Shown here: positions 34,101 through 48,700 of the stretch, in pieces
Position numbering within the stretch: position 1 is the stretch's first letter
Layout: each line of letters begins with the position of its first letter
Assembly (NCBI GenBank): GCA_020055645.1
Contig: CM034548.1
Span: 19,964,001-20,028,000, forward strand
Source: Tomocerus qinae
Taxonomy: Eukaryota > Arthropoda > Collembola > Entomobryomorpha > Tomoceridae
Length of the DNA: 64,000 nucleotides
Direction of reading: 5' to 3'
Program-made: the position numbers and the translations under genes
The notes under the pieces: generated by a model
Told to the model about the DNA's origin: nothing
The model's input: the letters and a program-made list of their open reading frames with translations, nothing else
Database searches by the model: none

Positions 34101-36450
34101 TTTTAATATCCATTAACATTGTAAGGGTTGAGAAATGTAACATTTAGGTATCGCAGAATACATTCTGATTTTTTTGAATGTCGCTACTTTGTAATACAAA
34201 CAGATAAAAATGTTAAAATCTCGTTTTATCGATTACTTCATAAAATGAAATACTTCTTTGTCTTTTCGTGGAAATTATCATGAAAATTATCTTTTTCCAT
34301 AATAGTATTCGAAAATTATTCAATTAGACCTTAACCCAAAGGATTGCATGTTTGTTTCAGTGGGCTTAGTGAAACAAAATAAAAGTTTTTTATGGTTGGC
34401 ATTGCAAATTAAACTAAATTCTGTAGGATTGTAATAACATAGATGTTCCTGAACTACTGTACTACCCTGGAACAGACGGATCTAAAATACAGATAGGTAG
34501 GTACAAGTACAGGATGCCCACACTTTACGAGACGTGGCGATTCGCAAAAAATACTTCATCCATGGAATTCATCGAGAATGAAATTTTAAAACATGCATAC
34601 TGCGTTGAGTGATGCAACAAGACTTGTTTTCTTCAAAAGTCAGCATGAGATTGAAAACTTTTATGGTCTAATTAATGTATACGTTCTCGGTTTAAAATGT
34701 TAGAAAGTGAATTTTACTAAGCTTTAAATTTGGTCCTTGGAAGTACTAAATGGTTGCCTTAAAACTCCTTGTAATTAATTCAGAAATAAAGTTGGCACTT
34801 TGGCACCAGATCAATGAACCAATGGTCGTTTATCTCAGAAGGTACGCTACTTTTTCCTTTTGCATACCTACAAATAATAAAGGTCGGTAGCCCAAATTAG
34901 AAAATTAGAAGAAATTATTGCTACCTTAATGTCTACATCCACACTTAATCACGAAAATTAGAATAGGGAGATGCAAAAGCATAAAAGAGTGAGTCAGTAA
35001 GTCAATAATTTAGTTTTTCAGACAGTGCGTCCATATCACAATCGCCAGATCTTGGAGTGCAGAGATATAATTAAATGCAGTGCCGTGTAGGTAAAATAAT
35101 ATGGTTTGCACGCTGTAATTATATTTTGTAATTATAACTGAAGGAAGATTTAAGATTGGAACTTGTGGCTGTAGGCGTTTATTAGATTTACTCTTTTTCT
35201 TATGCAACATTTATTATCTCGACTTGCAATGATAAGTATACAAAAATAAATCCAGATTTATTTATAGCCAGGATAATTAAACTGTGCTAATAAAATAAAG
35301 TAAAACAAAGGTATAAACTTTCAGTATAAATAAGTAGGGATGTTTGGAAGGCAAACAGGTTAGATTTTAGATGGATATTAAACAGGGTAATAAGATACAC
35401 GCAATGTGGGCATCTATAAGATATTTACATGTTAAGAATGAGGTATGAAATAAAGAAGCGGACATCAACATCGCATCTCATTTGCATTGAATTGCAATGA
35501 TTCAAGGGTCAGCAATGAAAACAACGGGCTATCGGTAACTTGGAAATGCATTTGATCTGGCTACGGATTCAAATGCACTTTTGAGTTGAACCCTCCAACG
35601 TCACGTCTGAAGAAGGCACACTTGTATTTTAATTGGCGTCGCTGCTCCTTCTTATACCCAACTATGATTAGCTGAGTGCAAGTGTTGTGGACAAAATGCA
35701 ATTAAAGATGCATATACCTAGAGTAATAATATTAACTTTAACCGTAGGAGACTAAACTAAATGCTATATACTAATATGACATTGGTATATCTCTGTCTCA
35801 CCATAATTTAATTTAACGTTCTTGCCGTAAAACTAAGTGAATGTCTTAGAATCTTAACCACAACAATGTTATACTATTACACTTAAGATATTATTGTTGC
35901 ACTCGTCGGGAGCTAGCAGCAGTCAAGCAGATGTAGTACTTATCAACCTTAAGCCCTGCACATCTATATGATGAGGTATAATATACTTAGACTTTTTAGT
36001 TAGATAAGTATTATTGCATTAATAGACATGGAGAGAGAGATGTATTTGGGTAGCAGTAGATATAGATAGAAGTATATATATAGTTAGTATGTATATACAT
36101 AGTTAGTATGTATATACTAGTAGTATGAAAGAGAGATGGACGGTCAGATATAATGTTGTTACAGATAGAGAGCCTCAAAAGTTAGGTAGTCAGTTTAGGT
36201 GAAGTGAAGCAAAGGATCTTATAATAGTAGTGGAGTAAGTGCATAATAATATTATAAGGTATATAAGAAGCCAGTGATTTGAAGTGAAGCAGAGTTAAAG
36301 GGAATGAAGACTTGGAAGAGCATAGCATAACGACTGGTTGAACAGCAGACTTGGAGCGAAGGGGTAAAAAGAAGGAAGGGTGGGAAAGGTATGCGTGGGG
36401 AGTTGTTTCACCTGCGGAGCATTAGCATTGCGATATTTACTTACCTGTCC
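31110..36450. other. Gene-poor tract
   Basis: AT-rich, apparently unique sequence without recognisable genes. The segment from about 31190 (GGGTAACTACGAAGTTCC...) to 32400 has a different texture from its surroundings and may be an old transposon fragment, but I could not pair ends. 36001-36420 is strongly G-rich on the + strand (about 122 G and 33 C by hand count), with GAGAGAGAGA and GTATATA words. Confidence 0.45.
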
Positions 36451-36554
36451 TCCTGGTCTGTGCGAATGGATGGCCAATCAGGGGACTGATTCACGTGCAA
36501 GAAAATTTTCTTGACTCCCCAACAAGCAGCTATTCTGAGTTCTACGTGAGACCG

Positions 36555-36738
36555 TCAGTTCAGTTGCAACCTGTTGATTGTGTGAAGAGCACTTCATTGT
36601 TTTCAGTTCTCTACCTTTTCACACATTCTTAGTCCAAAATTTTGTGTTGTTCTACTAACTTACAACCTAGATCTGTGTGCAGTGTGACATTTTAAAAGTC
36701 TTTTTGTGATTTCGTTCTTCTGGACTCTGCTGTGGTAC
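36555..36738 (+). promoter_or_regulatory. Candidate core promoter and 5' UTR
   Basis: TCAGTT at 36555-36560 matches the arthropod initiator (TCAGTY), in the phrase ACCGTCAGTTCAGTTGC. It is followed by about 180 bases free of ATG up to a start codon at 36739. It lies close to a sharp switch in strand skew from G-rich to C-rich near 36.45 kb. No TATA box or clear downstream promoter element was seen. Inference only. Confidence 0.3.
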
Positions 36739-36765
36739 ATGGCCGGAACATCGCCATGGGAACAG
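36739..36765 (+). CDS. Candidate first coding exon (9 codons, phase 0 donor)
   Basis: ATG GCC ... reads MAGTSPWEQ and then meets a donor AACAG/GTATAC. The donor phase (0) matches the acceptor phase of the exon at 57426, so the two could be spliced over a 20.7-kb intron. It does not encode a signal peptide, which a secreted dumpy-type protein would need, so either another exon intervenes or this belongs to a different transcript. Support is only splice grammar, start context and the nearby initiator. Confidence 0.25.
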
Positions 36766-39700
36766 GTATACTTCATACCTTCTTTATAGTGCCATTTCAT
36801 TGCTAATTCCGAAGGGCCCATCCACAACTAGAAACCGTTTACTTCTTCGCCCTCCCTATCTCGCTCGCCGCTCAACGGCAAATACCGTCGTGGAATCATT
36901 CTTACCGTGGTGGAATCATTCTTCGACATCCTCCTATATAGAACTAAAAGTTTCTACTGTTTCGGACACTTCTCTTTTCACACAGTTATAACTAAAATTA
37001 GTGTCCATTTTGGCAATCCAAAGAGTTTGTCTTAAGGACTTTTTCATTCAATTTTTTCGCCCTCCTGCAACTTACGACTTACCTTCATCCCTATAGGCGC
37101 ATAATAATCTAACTGAAACTGAATGAAATGAAACTTGGTATCCCATTCGAAAAAACTTCCTTAGACTGTCATGTTTTGTATTTATAATCCCTATAAGTGC
37201 AGAGCAATTGTGTTTCCTTTTGTTCTTTATCAGTCAACTCGACGTAAACCCAGAGTTCCTTCCTAGTATTTCCTTTTGCCTTAACCAAACCATCTGTTAC
37301 ATTTGTGCTCTTCAACTCTCGATAAAATGCGTGTTTCTATCTCTCGCTTTTGTTATTCCATTGTGCATTTCTACACAGGAACAAAACATAAGCAATAAGT
37401 GTAAAGCCCCAACTCAATCCTATTATTTTTCCCTACTCAATTTACACCCGTACTCAATTTTTGTGTCTATTTTTCACCTTTTTTTCTTTACTAGTAGCTA
37501 ATAACTACTTCAGTGTTTAAGTATTTAAATCTTAATTTATGTATCCCATGTCATTGAATTTACAGTCAGAAATAGCTGCCGTCGAGCTGTCTGTAGAGCT
37601 CTACATGAGTGTATTAATAAATTATTCCCCTCTAGTTCACCCACGCGTAAAGGAATTCCAAATTCCTTGAGAAGAGAAAGAGAAAAAAATATTAGGTTTA
37701 GTTATACCGTAGGTTTAGAGTAAAATTTCCTTGTTATTTGGATTTCATTGCACTTACATGACAAGATGTGCCAGACAGTTTTATTGCTGGTAAACAAACA
37801 CTGACAGCAAACTCAGAGATAATTTTCATGTAAATGTCGTTTTCCAAAGTGAATCCAACAATAAGTATTTAGACTCCATTTACACTGCGAAAGTAGTCAT
37901 GCATCGTTTTTACCTGATTGTGAGTTTTTCTTGAAACACGTGCAGGATTTGACGAATTTTCTTTTGTCAAAAACCCTTGTTGCTTGTGTCATGGTAATAA
38001 ATAGTGCAGTTTGTTGTGTTAAGCTTATAATGCTATAGAACGGCATTGAAAAGTTTTAATTATAATTACGAGGAGGATGGATGGAAATGGAACCCCCAAA
38101 AAGTTGGAGTCAAGGCCTAACCTTAAGTAGTCTCACCTTAGAATAAAATGACGGAACAACTTTCCACAGGTTTCTTCAGGTGGTAGTAGAAGGGATAGGG
38201 ATAGGGGAAAGCTAATACTCATGTTTTAATAGCTATTCATATAATTTAACAAAGCCAAAGTGTTCGTAAAATATAGTCCCTGTACTAGTAGTATTAAAAG
38301 TGTATTGTAGAGTATCCTTTGCATTGTTGTAGGATAATCTCATGTCAAACCTAATTGCACGAGCAACAAAGGCAAGTCCTGCATGGGCCTACATTCGAGA
38401 GGGAGAGTAAATATTAAAAAATGTCTGTTCAGGTGAATTTCCAGTGGTGCATCAGCAGTTTATAGATAGGGACTAAGTATTTATAACATATTGGAAGTGA
38501 ACAACAGTAAAGTACCCTTAAATAAGTACCATCATAATGTATTTCATGTCGTTACATGATTTCAGGGATCATCTTTTACTCTGTCGTACCCTTTTCTTGA
38601 GCCGTTCTGTTAAATTTTTTGTATCCTTTCACAACCAAGGTCAAAATACTGAAACAGCATTTCCGTATGCTCACTCAGAGCCGCAACTCTACGCATGCAT
38701 GCATAGTTAGATATAAAATGTGTAGCTATATCTGTAGTCGTCGAACATTATTGTATATGTATTATAATAAGTCTTGTAAATACATAATAATATTATATAT
38801 TCTTTTGTATTTATAAGCATGCGATGATGGGATCTATTAGTCCATCCATCTCCCATCTTCTCTCTCTTGGTTCGTTTCTAAAAAGAATATCATAGTCATT
38901 CCTTTTCTCTGCAAAACAAATGCCATCACCACGATCCATCCTTCTCAACAATAAATAACATCCTTGCCAAGCAATGCAAAGCCACAGGCCACAGTCCAAC
39001 AAATTTTTATTTTTATTTATTTTTATCCTGTCACCAATTATGACGAGTACCTTACCTACCTCCTCGTTTACTCCGTCTTAAACACACATTGAATAACTTA
39101 CAATCAAAGAGACAGACAGACTGTAGTAGACATACTTATTGTTAACCATTTAACTAACTAACCAACAAGAAATATACTAAAGCAGGTATATTATGGAGGA
39201 AAAGAACCATGTAAAGTCATTTACAGTTTATCCCTCAATTTTTCTCATCTTCTGTCTAACTAACCCCAGTTATATTTTCGCAGTGGTATACTCTAGAAAA
39301 AGTATCTAAACAACCATGGGATTGTGTGTGCGATTTTTCTATACCATATTTGCAGTAAAATGCATAAAATTCATAACCAACATCATATAGTATTATTAGG
39401 GAGCCAATAATACACTTTTTACAGTATGAAAAATAGAATTATATACATACTTAACTAGGATCACATAATGCGTGATTTTATATACTCGTGAGAAGCTCTG
39501 ACGATAATACTTACTAGGTATACACAAATGATCACTAATAAAGAAATGATTACCTATTGAGAAACGTCCTACAAAGAATGAACGATACTGTTTTATTACA
39601 GCGTAGGATGATTATTTAGCGTGGAATGGTGGTAATAAAATTTTCTTGTTAAAACCAGAGCACCTTTACGTATTATAACTTTAGTTAACGTACTTACCTA

Positions 39701-42700
39701 GTCTCTCACCAAGCTTTTTACCGTAATACAGTCTCGTCATTCCAATCGACACAATGTTGTCGTTGTATATGTTTACGAGAACTCTTAACTTAAACAGAGT
39801 TCAATCTAAATTGCAGTATTTTCTGCTGTCCTGTTGAGGTTTTTCTGTATTTGCACTAACCTCACTCTACCACTCTTTCAATTAGTTCAAAGTTTATCAT
39901 TCTTTGCTTTATAACAATATTGCCTACTATTTATTTAGCCTTAGTTATCTTTCCTGTTAGATCACCTCCTTCTTTTCCTTCTTTTTTTACAACTTGATAT
40001 TTATTGCAAAACACATAATAATAATTTTATCTATTGGTTTTTATTTTTTTTCTTACGAAGAAAATCAAAACGACAGAAATGGAAAGGCCCAGTTAAGTTA
40101 GTTAAATAAATATGCAAAACAAACAAAATCAAATCAAATAACAGGACAACAATGTAAAATGCATTACATTTTCTTTGTAATTTACAATGGGCTAGGAAAT
40201 AATAATACGCCTACGTGCCTTTCATCCACACTATTATAGACTTATAGAATGTAGTCGTCCAAACTTGTAAAAATGTACTACATGCATAATATTACAGTCT
40301 CAGAATTCTTGTTTCATAACCAAAGGTAGCACACAGTTACACATTATTGTACTTATATCCATTGTGCTATGAACGTTAGTCTGTGCAATATAACAAGTGC
40401 ATAAGCAATCCAACGCAATGCATCATTTTTGTATCATCACCATTTAAAATTGGTTTGATTTACAGTAAAGTTGAAGAAATGTTTGTTTCAACTCCACATG
40501 CTGCATTACGATATTACTATTTTCTATTACAAAGGTGTGTAAATCCTTTTACAAGTATGGACTGCCAATTGAGACAGCTTTATTCATGCTATTTAAATCC
40601 ACAAAAAATCTTTTTAGTACTCCTCTAAACCTTACATCAGTTTCAGCAATATAATTTATTGCATCTCATTATTAATACCTTTATATTTTAAATTAAAAAA
40701 AGTTCCTGATCTCTGCACTATAATATTTTAACCCTAAATTAAACCTAATACCATTTTGTAAAAAAAATGTAATCAAAATCCTGATATTATATAAGTGAAT
40801 CGGAAGTGAAATGAAATCTTGCGAAGGTAAAAACCGTTTTAGATGCGCACTTGAAGTTGGGCAAGGTGTGGCAGGTACCACTATATTTAATAGGGATGGC
40901 CTCCTTTCATATTTTCATATCGATCTGTCCTATCTCGTCTACTATTACATGGCATTAATATTCCTTCTACTGTGTATTAATAAGTGCAAGTATTTAAGTG
41001 AGTTGGTTTTGGTGTTCTGTACTATGGGGTACCCAATTTAAATATATACGGATTCTATATATGCATTAAGATACCACATGCCAACCCACAAAAAAGTAAT
41101 GCACTTATTACTAGTTGTTACCATTATTTATTAACTACGCTATACTAACTAGTTATGACTCCTTAACCATTGCTAACTATCACTACTCTATTACTGAATG
41201 AGCTTGCAGTAGTTTTGCTGATAGGTAAGGTAGACTAGTTCAAGTAGGAGATACTGTTATACTGTTGTGATGGTTATGATGGTTCATGCCTTCTTACTCT
41301 TACTATTTTATTACTGGCTATAGGCAAGATGATTACTTGTAGAAAGAAATGGAAGGCGATCTCGAATATCTCCAATCCAACAACAACTGGTTTCATTTTT
41401 CATTAAACTCAGTTTATTTCTCAAATTTATAATACACAACAGGGTTTTCTCTTTAAGTGACTACAAAAATATTTATTTTCTAATTTACAAAACATTTAAT
41501 TTTTGACCACAATTAAAAATACACTAGGATACAGACCATATCAAAGGAAGATGAGTTAGTAAGAAGGAAGTCTATCTATTAGTTTGTATGAATGCATGTC
41601 TACAATTTTTAAATATCTCGCATAGTTTCGTCTTGAGTTTTAATAAAATGGATTTTAATTGCTTCTTTCCAACATTCCGACACCCCCAATTAAGCTACTC
41701 ATTTATTTTATAGATAATATTATGTAGATCTATATGCTAGAAGTAAATAATAATTCTTTGTATAAATATATACACAAAGTAATTGGAAGAATTAGAATAT
41801 TTGAGATGGAGAGAAAGAGAGAGAACATGAAATGTGCAATGGAATACCAGTTTCCTTTTCATATGAAACAATTTACCATAAATAGAAGAATAAGTAGGTA
41901 GGGATAGGTATGTATTTCTCTGTAAACAGAGTTGAATGCATCACCGTCACCCAATTCCAACATAAAACATTACGGTGTTGTTGTTCATGGCCTGGCCAGC
42001 GTATTACACAATCTTGAGGAGAACATCTAATTTTGATCGTGGGCGAAGAGTAGAAAAATGAGAGATCCGCCTTATGATGTCACAATAGATTTTTTCTTCA
42101 TTCTCTCCAAGTGCTTCTCCATTGTATTGTAATTCCACGATATAAGTCTGAATTGAGTATGGCTCGTATGGCATATCTACCTGTTCAATGTAGTATCAGG
42201 CACTTGAGATTTGTACGACTCTACTAATCTATATACTGTAAATTCTATCTTGTGTACTACATAGTATAATAGTGCAATGAAATGCCTTGTTTTACAGATA
42301 TTATGTTTTGATATTTTATTACATGACTAATAAATGTGTTTTTGTACTTTACCTTTACAGCTCTACTGAAGTCACTCCTACCCTTATGGACAGTATGGAT
42401 TGCAATATTTATTATCGCACCAAATGTAAGTTACATCTTATAATTCTTAATAGTGGAATACCCAACTCTCAGTTTCAGCCAACTATTTATTCATATTAAT
42501 GCCAACGTTTTTTACTTTATGAGTATGCACCCCCTTAGATATTTCTACTTACCTACATATTAAATATTACCGTATGGTTAGCTAAAGGAAAGAAGGGCAG
42601 CGTCCACTTGTCTCCTTAATCTCATCATTAACTATATGAATGGATGTTGTTGCATTATATTTAACTTCCTGTGTTGTTAGGGATGAGGCGAAGCCTTAAC

Positions 42701-45700
42701 TTCTAGCCCTTCATCTTACAGTGACAGTAACATGTCGGAGGAAACCATCCATTTATTTATATTTTGCGTTGTTACGCCAAGTCAAAGTAGCACGCATACA
42801 TACATATATACATGATATTATAGTAGATGCTATATTATCCACAATAATAATATGCAGGTGGAGGTCGTTATACAATTCACCTAGGTATTAGTACACAGGT
42901 ACATTCATATCATAACTACTCACTATATTAGGGTTCTTTTATCCTTTCACTTTCAATTTTGACAGCAAAAAACTCACAGGCAGGATGGAAATAGATGCCG
43001 AGATTATCGTTTCTTTACTACTACCCACATACTAAATACCCCTCGTAATGTCAGAAGTCAATTCAAGATGTTTTTTACTCCACGTATACGTGTGATATCC
43101 AATATACCTGAATTTCTGGCGTTGCCTTTGTCATTATTAGGATAACAGGATGACAATTCCACCAATTAATGTCCTATTGATTGAAAAATCTCCTGTGAAA
43201 GGCTTCCTAATGATTTTAAATTTACAACAAGTCATCTTACTCGTTGTAACCCAAGTTTTGACATAACGACACTAAAGTTCCTCCTTCCTTCTACTTATCT
43301 ATTCTGGCAATGGTTTTATGTCAGTTACTACATGTGCATGTACAACCACAGGAGTTTACACTTTACAAGTCTATAATATGCAAATTAGTATGCAAGAAGA
43401 GAGCGTTGAGTTAATGAGATCTCCAATACCCTATGCAATTTCTTCTAAGAAACTAAACACATCATCAGAAGAGATTTTTCCATTGAGAATTAACCATATT
43501 ATATCGTTTTCTATTTCAATATTATCATTACGAAATGGCAACTTGATCTTTTTGTGCTTCGAATTAATTTTGCTAGCAAAAATTTATAGCAAATTTATTG
43601 CAGTGGATTTAATTTTTATTCTGTGCCTACAATAATATATTATGCCTAGCGGATATTATATAATGTGAGTTTAACAAATAAATAAAAAGGTATTATGCTG
43701 ACTGGAGTTACTTAGGTATTTATTAGTACATGCCCTAGCAGAATTATGTTCCAAGGCAAGATATAGAAACCAATGGATTAGAGAGGGCTGTTTGGACTAG
43801 CATTGCCAAAATGTGTATACGATGTCAGATTGTGCGAAACCATACTGTCGGTATATAGATACAGGTATGTCTTATAGTATAGTGGAATAAGCTATGCTCG
43901 ATATTGGCGTACTAACAGTTAGCTAATATTGAGTGACATGAAAAGGTAACACTTTCACTGAAAGCGATACGACAAATAGCGCACGCCTATATGATTGTCT
44001 CATGGTGCCTTTATTACATTAGTTAGGTTATTGTGTATTGTATTTGTATGTAGCGTATAAGAGTTGTTGAGGTGAAACACATATGTACTAATATACTTAA
44101 TCTAATATAACCTACACATAATACAGACTACAGAGTTATCTGACTGTTGCTGCTGCGATAATACTTCTTATTTTGGAAAGGATTTGCAAACTGTAAGTTC
44201 ATACTTGGCTAGGACACATTTTGCAACAAGTAACTGAACGAGAGGAACGACGAATCCTAATAGAATTACTGATATGCCTAACCTAACCCTATAGCTATAG
44301 CTAATACTATCTAAAATACATTCGAGCCAGTTTTCTGGTGAATATCTGCATTATAATCTTTAAACCACCCCAAACTCACAGCACTATCATGCACATCGTT
44401 TTTATTTGTGTGTACTGGCTGATTGTGACGTTTATAATATATTGTTGTATGCAATTGCAGTAGTAACGCACTGACTAAATAGATCTAGACTATCTGCAGT
44501 GCTTTTGAATGTTGAACCATATTAATCATGAAAATAGTGATATAGATATCTGTATAGTGCATGCAGGTTCGCAGACTCACCTATTATTATCTTTCTTTTG
44601 TTTATGATTTGAAATACAGGTCGATACAATTTGTAATCTTGGATGTGGGATCTGCAACCATGCTTTTGCTTACCTATCTGTTTTCATACAGAAAAAAGCA
44701 GTATAAACATGAGCACAAAATTGAAATTACCTGTAGCTCGATAGGAAGCTCATTGTTTTGGAGTAAAGATATTATTTGCAATATGAAGGCACTCATTGTC
44801 AGAGCAGAGCAGACAGGCGTGCACCATTTCACATCCAACTTTTTCTTTGCATTCTTTAACTTGTCTTTATCTGCAGATGGAAAATATTTTCGCTCTCAAC
44901 TTCAGTTGAGATAGGCAGTCTCACAATTTGCAATTAGTTGCATTCCACTCCTGTTGTGAATTAGCATCACACTAACTAAATATAAGAGCCCCATATCATC
45001 TCACTCCTACCAAAATTCATTTGAATCATGCTATATATTTTTTTGCAACCGGCTTACATGAACTCACTTGTTCTGGATAAGAAAAAAGTAAGGAGGGCAA
45101 TTTATAAAAACAGTAGAAATAATTGAAATCGGAACTTTATTTAAATACCTGACAATAAAATACACTTTTTAAACCTTCTCAGGAGCAGTTAGTGTCTTAG
45201 TAACTCCTGTGCGATGCATTTATCTTCCTTTGTAAAAATATTAATCGCAAATTCATATTATCAAACACCATCGGAGTAATTTTTTGTACATCAATAGGTA
45301 TATTTATGTAGGTACTTAATGGCTATTTAATTTTTGCAAGTACAAGGCGTTGCGTAATACTTTCTCCCACCAAAATGGGAGCAAATCTAAATTACATGGT
45401 CATATAATCCAAGTTACAAGCTCACATTAATTTAATCTTAATCTTGTTACATTATTTTTTGTGATTCACAAAGGGAGTTTTTGGAAAAATGTATTTTCCC
45501 AGATCTAGGCATGGGTTATCAAATAGTATTATTAGCAGCCTGTCAATATGTGATTTCTACTACTACTCCAAATTAATTTTGAAAGGTGTTTAAAGGACAC
45601 GGGGTATTATGCAACGTTGTGTAGGAACATTGTATTGATACAAATATAGTAATAGTAACGGTAATAACTTGTAACATTGTAAAGATGTGGTTAAAATTAG

Positions 45701-48700
45701 TACATTGGCAATGTGAGCTAGTAAATAAATAGATAATTGCCCACATTATGATATGAGTAGTAGTGGCTAAATAGGTGAGCTTAGTGGCAGTAATAAGTTA
45801 AATAAATTAAACGTTTTTTAAGTTTGTGGGTGATGTATGGATGAATGGATACAGTGTCATCTAAAAGTGGTAAACTCCATCCTATGTTATTATTGCACAA
45901 GTTGTATATTATACGTGTAGTGGTAAAAGGAATGGTTCCGTAAGGAGTGCCTTCTTTATACTTGTACTTTCCAAACTTCTTCCTACGCGTCCAATGGCTT
46001 CGTCTTGCGAAGTAGGCGTTACGTCAGTGACTCCAATTGTTGTTACCTCTCTCATCATGTTGCCAGTGACCCTTTCATTTTCATTGTTTCAACGTCCTCT
46101 TCGTCGTCACTGCCATTTACTACATGCAAAAAATACGTTTACAGTATATCATCATAAGCAGTTAGGAGCAAGCAAGCAGTAGTGCTAACTAACACTGCAA
46201 ACTAATTACTAGTGCATATCTCCCTGCACAACTATACCTGTCTACCGAAACACAAATAAAGATTATGATGTGTGTCGCAACTCACAACAACTGCCATTCA
46301 AAGTAATCTTCGTAGTTCTGATGACACAATTTGAAATCAGAGCTGCCTAACTGCCTACTATACGACCACTTATAACAGCACTCTTCTGTTTTTGCTTGTT
46401 AGCCTGTCGGAGGCCTTGTCTGCCTTCTGTCCTCTCGTTTTCCTCGCTAGGATCTGCTTCATTTGTTTTTAACTGATATAGGCATGAATCATTATTTAAT
46501 GCATGCATAGGCAATCGTGCCCATATTTTAAGTAGATAAAGCTAAAATATTTCCTCATTTCATTATGATTTGTAAGTTTAAGGATTCTCATTTAATTGAA
46601 TTAACAATAGAATTTCAAAGTCGAACATTAATGAGGCTATTCAGTCCCGTTGTGAATTTTTGTCACAATTTAATAGCTAAGAAGACCTTTGGCTTTGAAT
46701 TGGTAGTAAAAATGAGCAATCAAGCGTCCCTAGCAGCCAACATGATATTGTAATAAATAATATGCCTATGTACACCTATCTATATAAAGTGTGCTTACCT
46801 TGAGCGGAAATTGAACCCAAAAATATTTGTGCTCGGGAAATATTAGATTTGCCATTGATCAAATTAAAGAGACTATTAGTATTCTGCGTGGATTTATAGT
46901 CGAGCGAATATTTTATGTCCTGAGTACCCATTACAAGTTTGATATCCTTTGTTATTATTAAGTTGTTATATAGTAAGAAGTTGGATTCCTATTATAAGGG
47001 TCTCTGGTTTGCTATATAGGGATTTTAAATACCATTGGCATATAGTATGAATGAAGGAGTTGTTGGATGATTAGATGGTATTTTTATTCGGAGAGATAAG
47101 ACGTGTAGTGCATTAGAGTGCACTGGAAGTCTGGTGGAATCATTGATGTGGTGTATTAGTGGTGACCTTCTCATTTCTTGACTCGGAGCAGGAAAGAGCT
47201 TAATCAGTTAAAGGAATTGAGAACAGGCCCACGTAGATGATTGTATAAGCAAAATTAAACAAAATGGTATTCATGATAAAACGTGACTGCCTAAAAGCAT
47301 AAAAGATTCAGAAAACGAGCTGAAGTGATGTGAGGAAGACCTACGGTGAGGAACTGAGGAATTTACAAAGTATCGTTCTTCTTCTTCTTGGCTGTCGTTC
47401 CAACTGGAGATCATCTCTTGCTGAGCTCTATCAGACTTTCTATGAGGCTATCTTAAAGACATGACATTCTAGTGCATTGCATTACTCTGTGCAATTTACC
47501 TGACTCTAATTCATGATCCTCCTGCCTGTCCTCCTGGCTCCTCCGTTTCCATTTCCATGCACTCAGAGATGCCTGGGATTATATTATTATTATGCACCCT
47601 GTTAATGTGCATAATATCAACTGAGTCTATCTTAACTGTGTACATACATAATCACATCACGTCATGACTATTAAAGTCAAGTCACTCAGATTTTAGTGTG
47701 GATGTGGACTATGGACATCGGATTACTGGATCTGCACAAGAAATCACAAACGTTGCATTAGTGCACTGCACTGGCACGGAAAACTTAAACTTGCATGACT
47801 GACAATCTATGGCGCATGTACTGCTTTAATAAATTCAGATTTTTAAGTGGATAGCAAGTTATGTGGTGTGGGCATTTACATTCCCAACTCCAGCCATATT
47901 AAAAATCGCATAGTAGGATGGATGTGTAGCACAATGTTTTACTATTCTGTAGTGATTACTTGTGGTCTCTTTATGACCATTACCATGTATCATATTAAAT
48001 ACACACAGATTGCATATCGTTAGACGACATTATGTACATTCACACTGTGACGACTGCAGTTATCCTTTTAGTCACCAACATTACCACTTAGCTAACTTAG
48101 CCACAGCGAATATTTTAATGTCTCCAAGCAGTTCTTTGTACTGATAAGAGTTCCTATACCTATACTCTACACTTGCATCTTTAAACGTGTCTTTCCACAC
48201 ATCCCATCCTATCAATATCACTATCGCTCACTCTTTATGTGGTATTTATGCAAAGCGTTTTGTTTGCATGCTTCCATTTTCGTAGTCCAACTCTGCCTAT
48301 TTGGTATTTCTATTGATACATTTAGACGACGTGTTTTGTTATATATATACTTTCCTCTCGGAGGAATTTATGTAAAGCCTTATGTCAACATTCTAAATCT
48401 TAAAAGCATTGCCCACAATCCAATCATTACGCCGTGTCGCCTTTTTGTAGGATTGATATAGTTAGGTAGGAAGCTTTCAGACTAATTTTGTCTCTATGTG
48501 ATTCGTAATGGAAAACATTTTATTTAGATTGAAGGATTTGCTAAATGGATAACATGGTACAGAGCAGAATGTATATATTCAGTGCTGTATTAATATAAAT
48601 GTGTTGGCTGCTCTTGTTTTGTTGTGGTTTTCCATTGCAGTTTTCAATTCTGCTGTTTTGCTCAAAGCGAAAGTTTCGATAATATAATTGAATAATCTGT

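Noticed and set aside
45990-46190. Open frame MASSCEVGVTSVTPIVVTSL... on + and an acidic NGSDDEEDVETMKMKG frame on -.
   Set aside because: Both are short, lack convincing flanking splice sites, and match no family I know.
46347-46508. 53-codon - strand open frame with a charged composition (MHALNNDSCLYQLKTNEADP...).
   Set aside because: No splice or promoter support and no recognised family. Frames of this length are common by chance here, and the E/K/Q/R bias follows from local strand skew.
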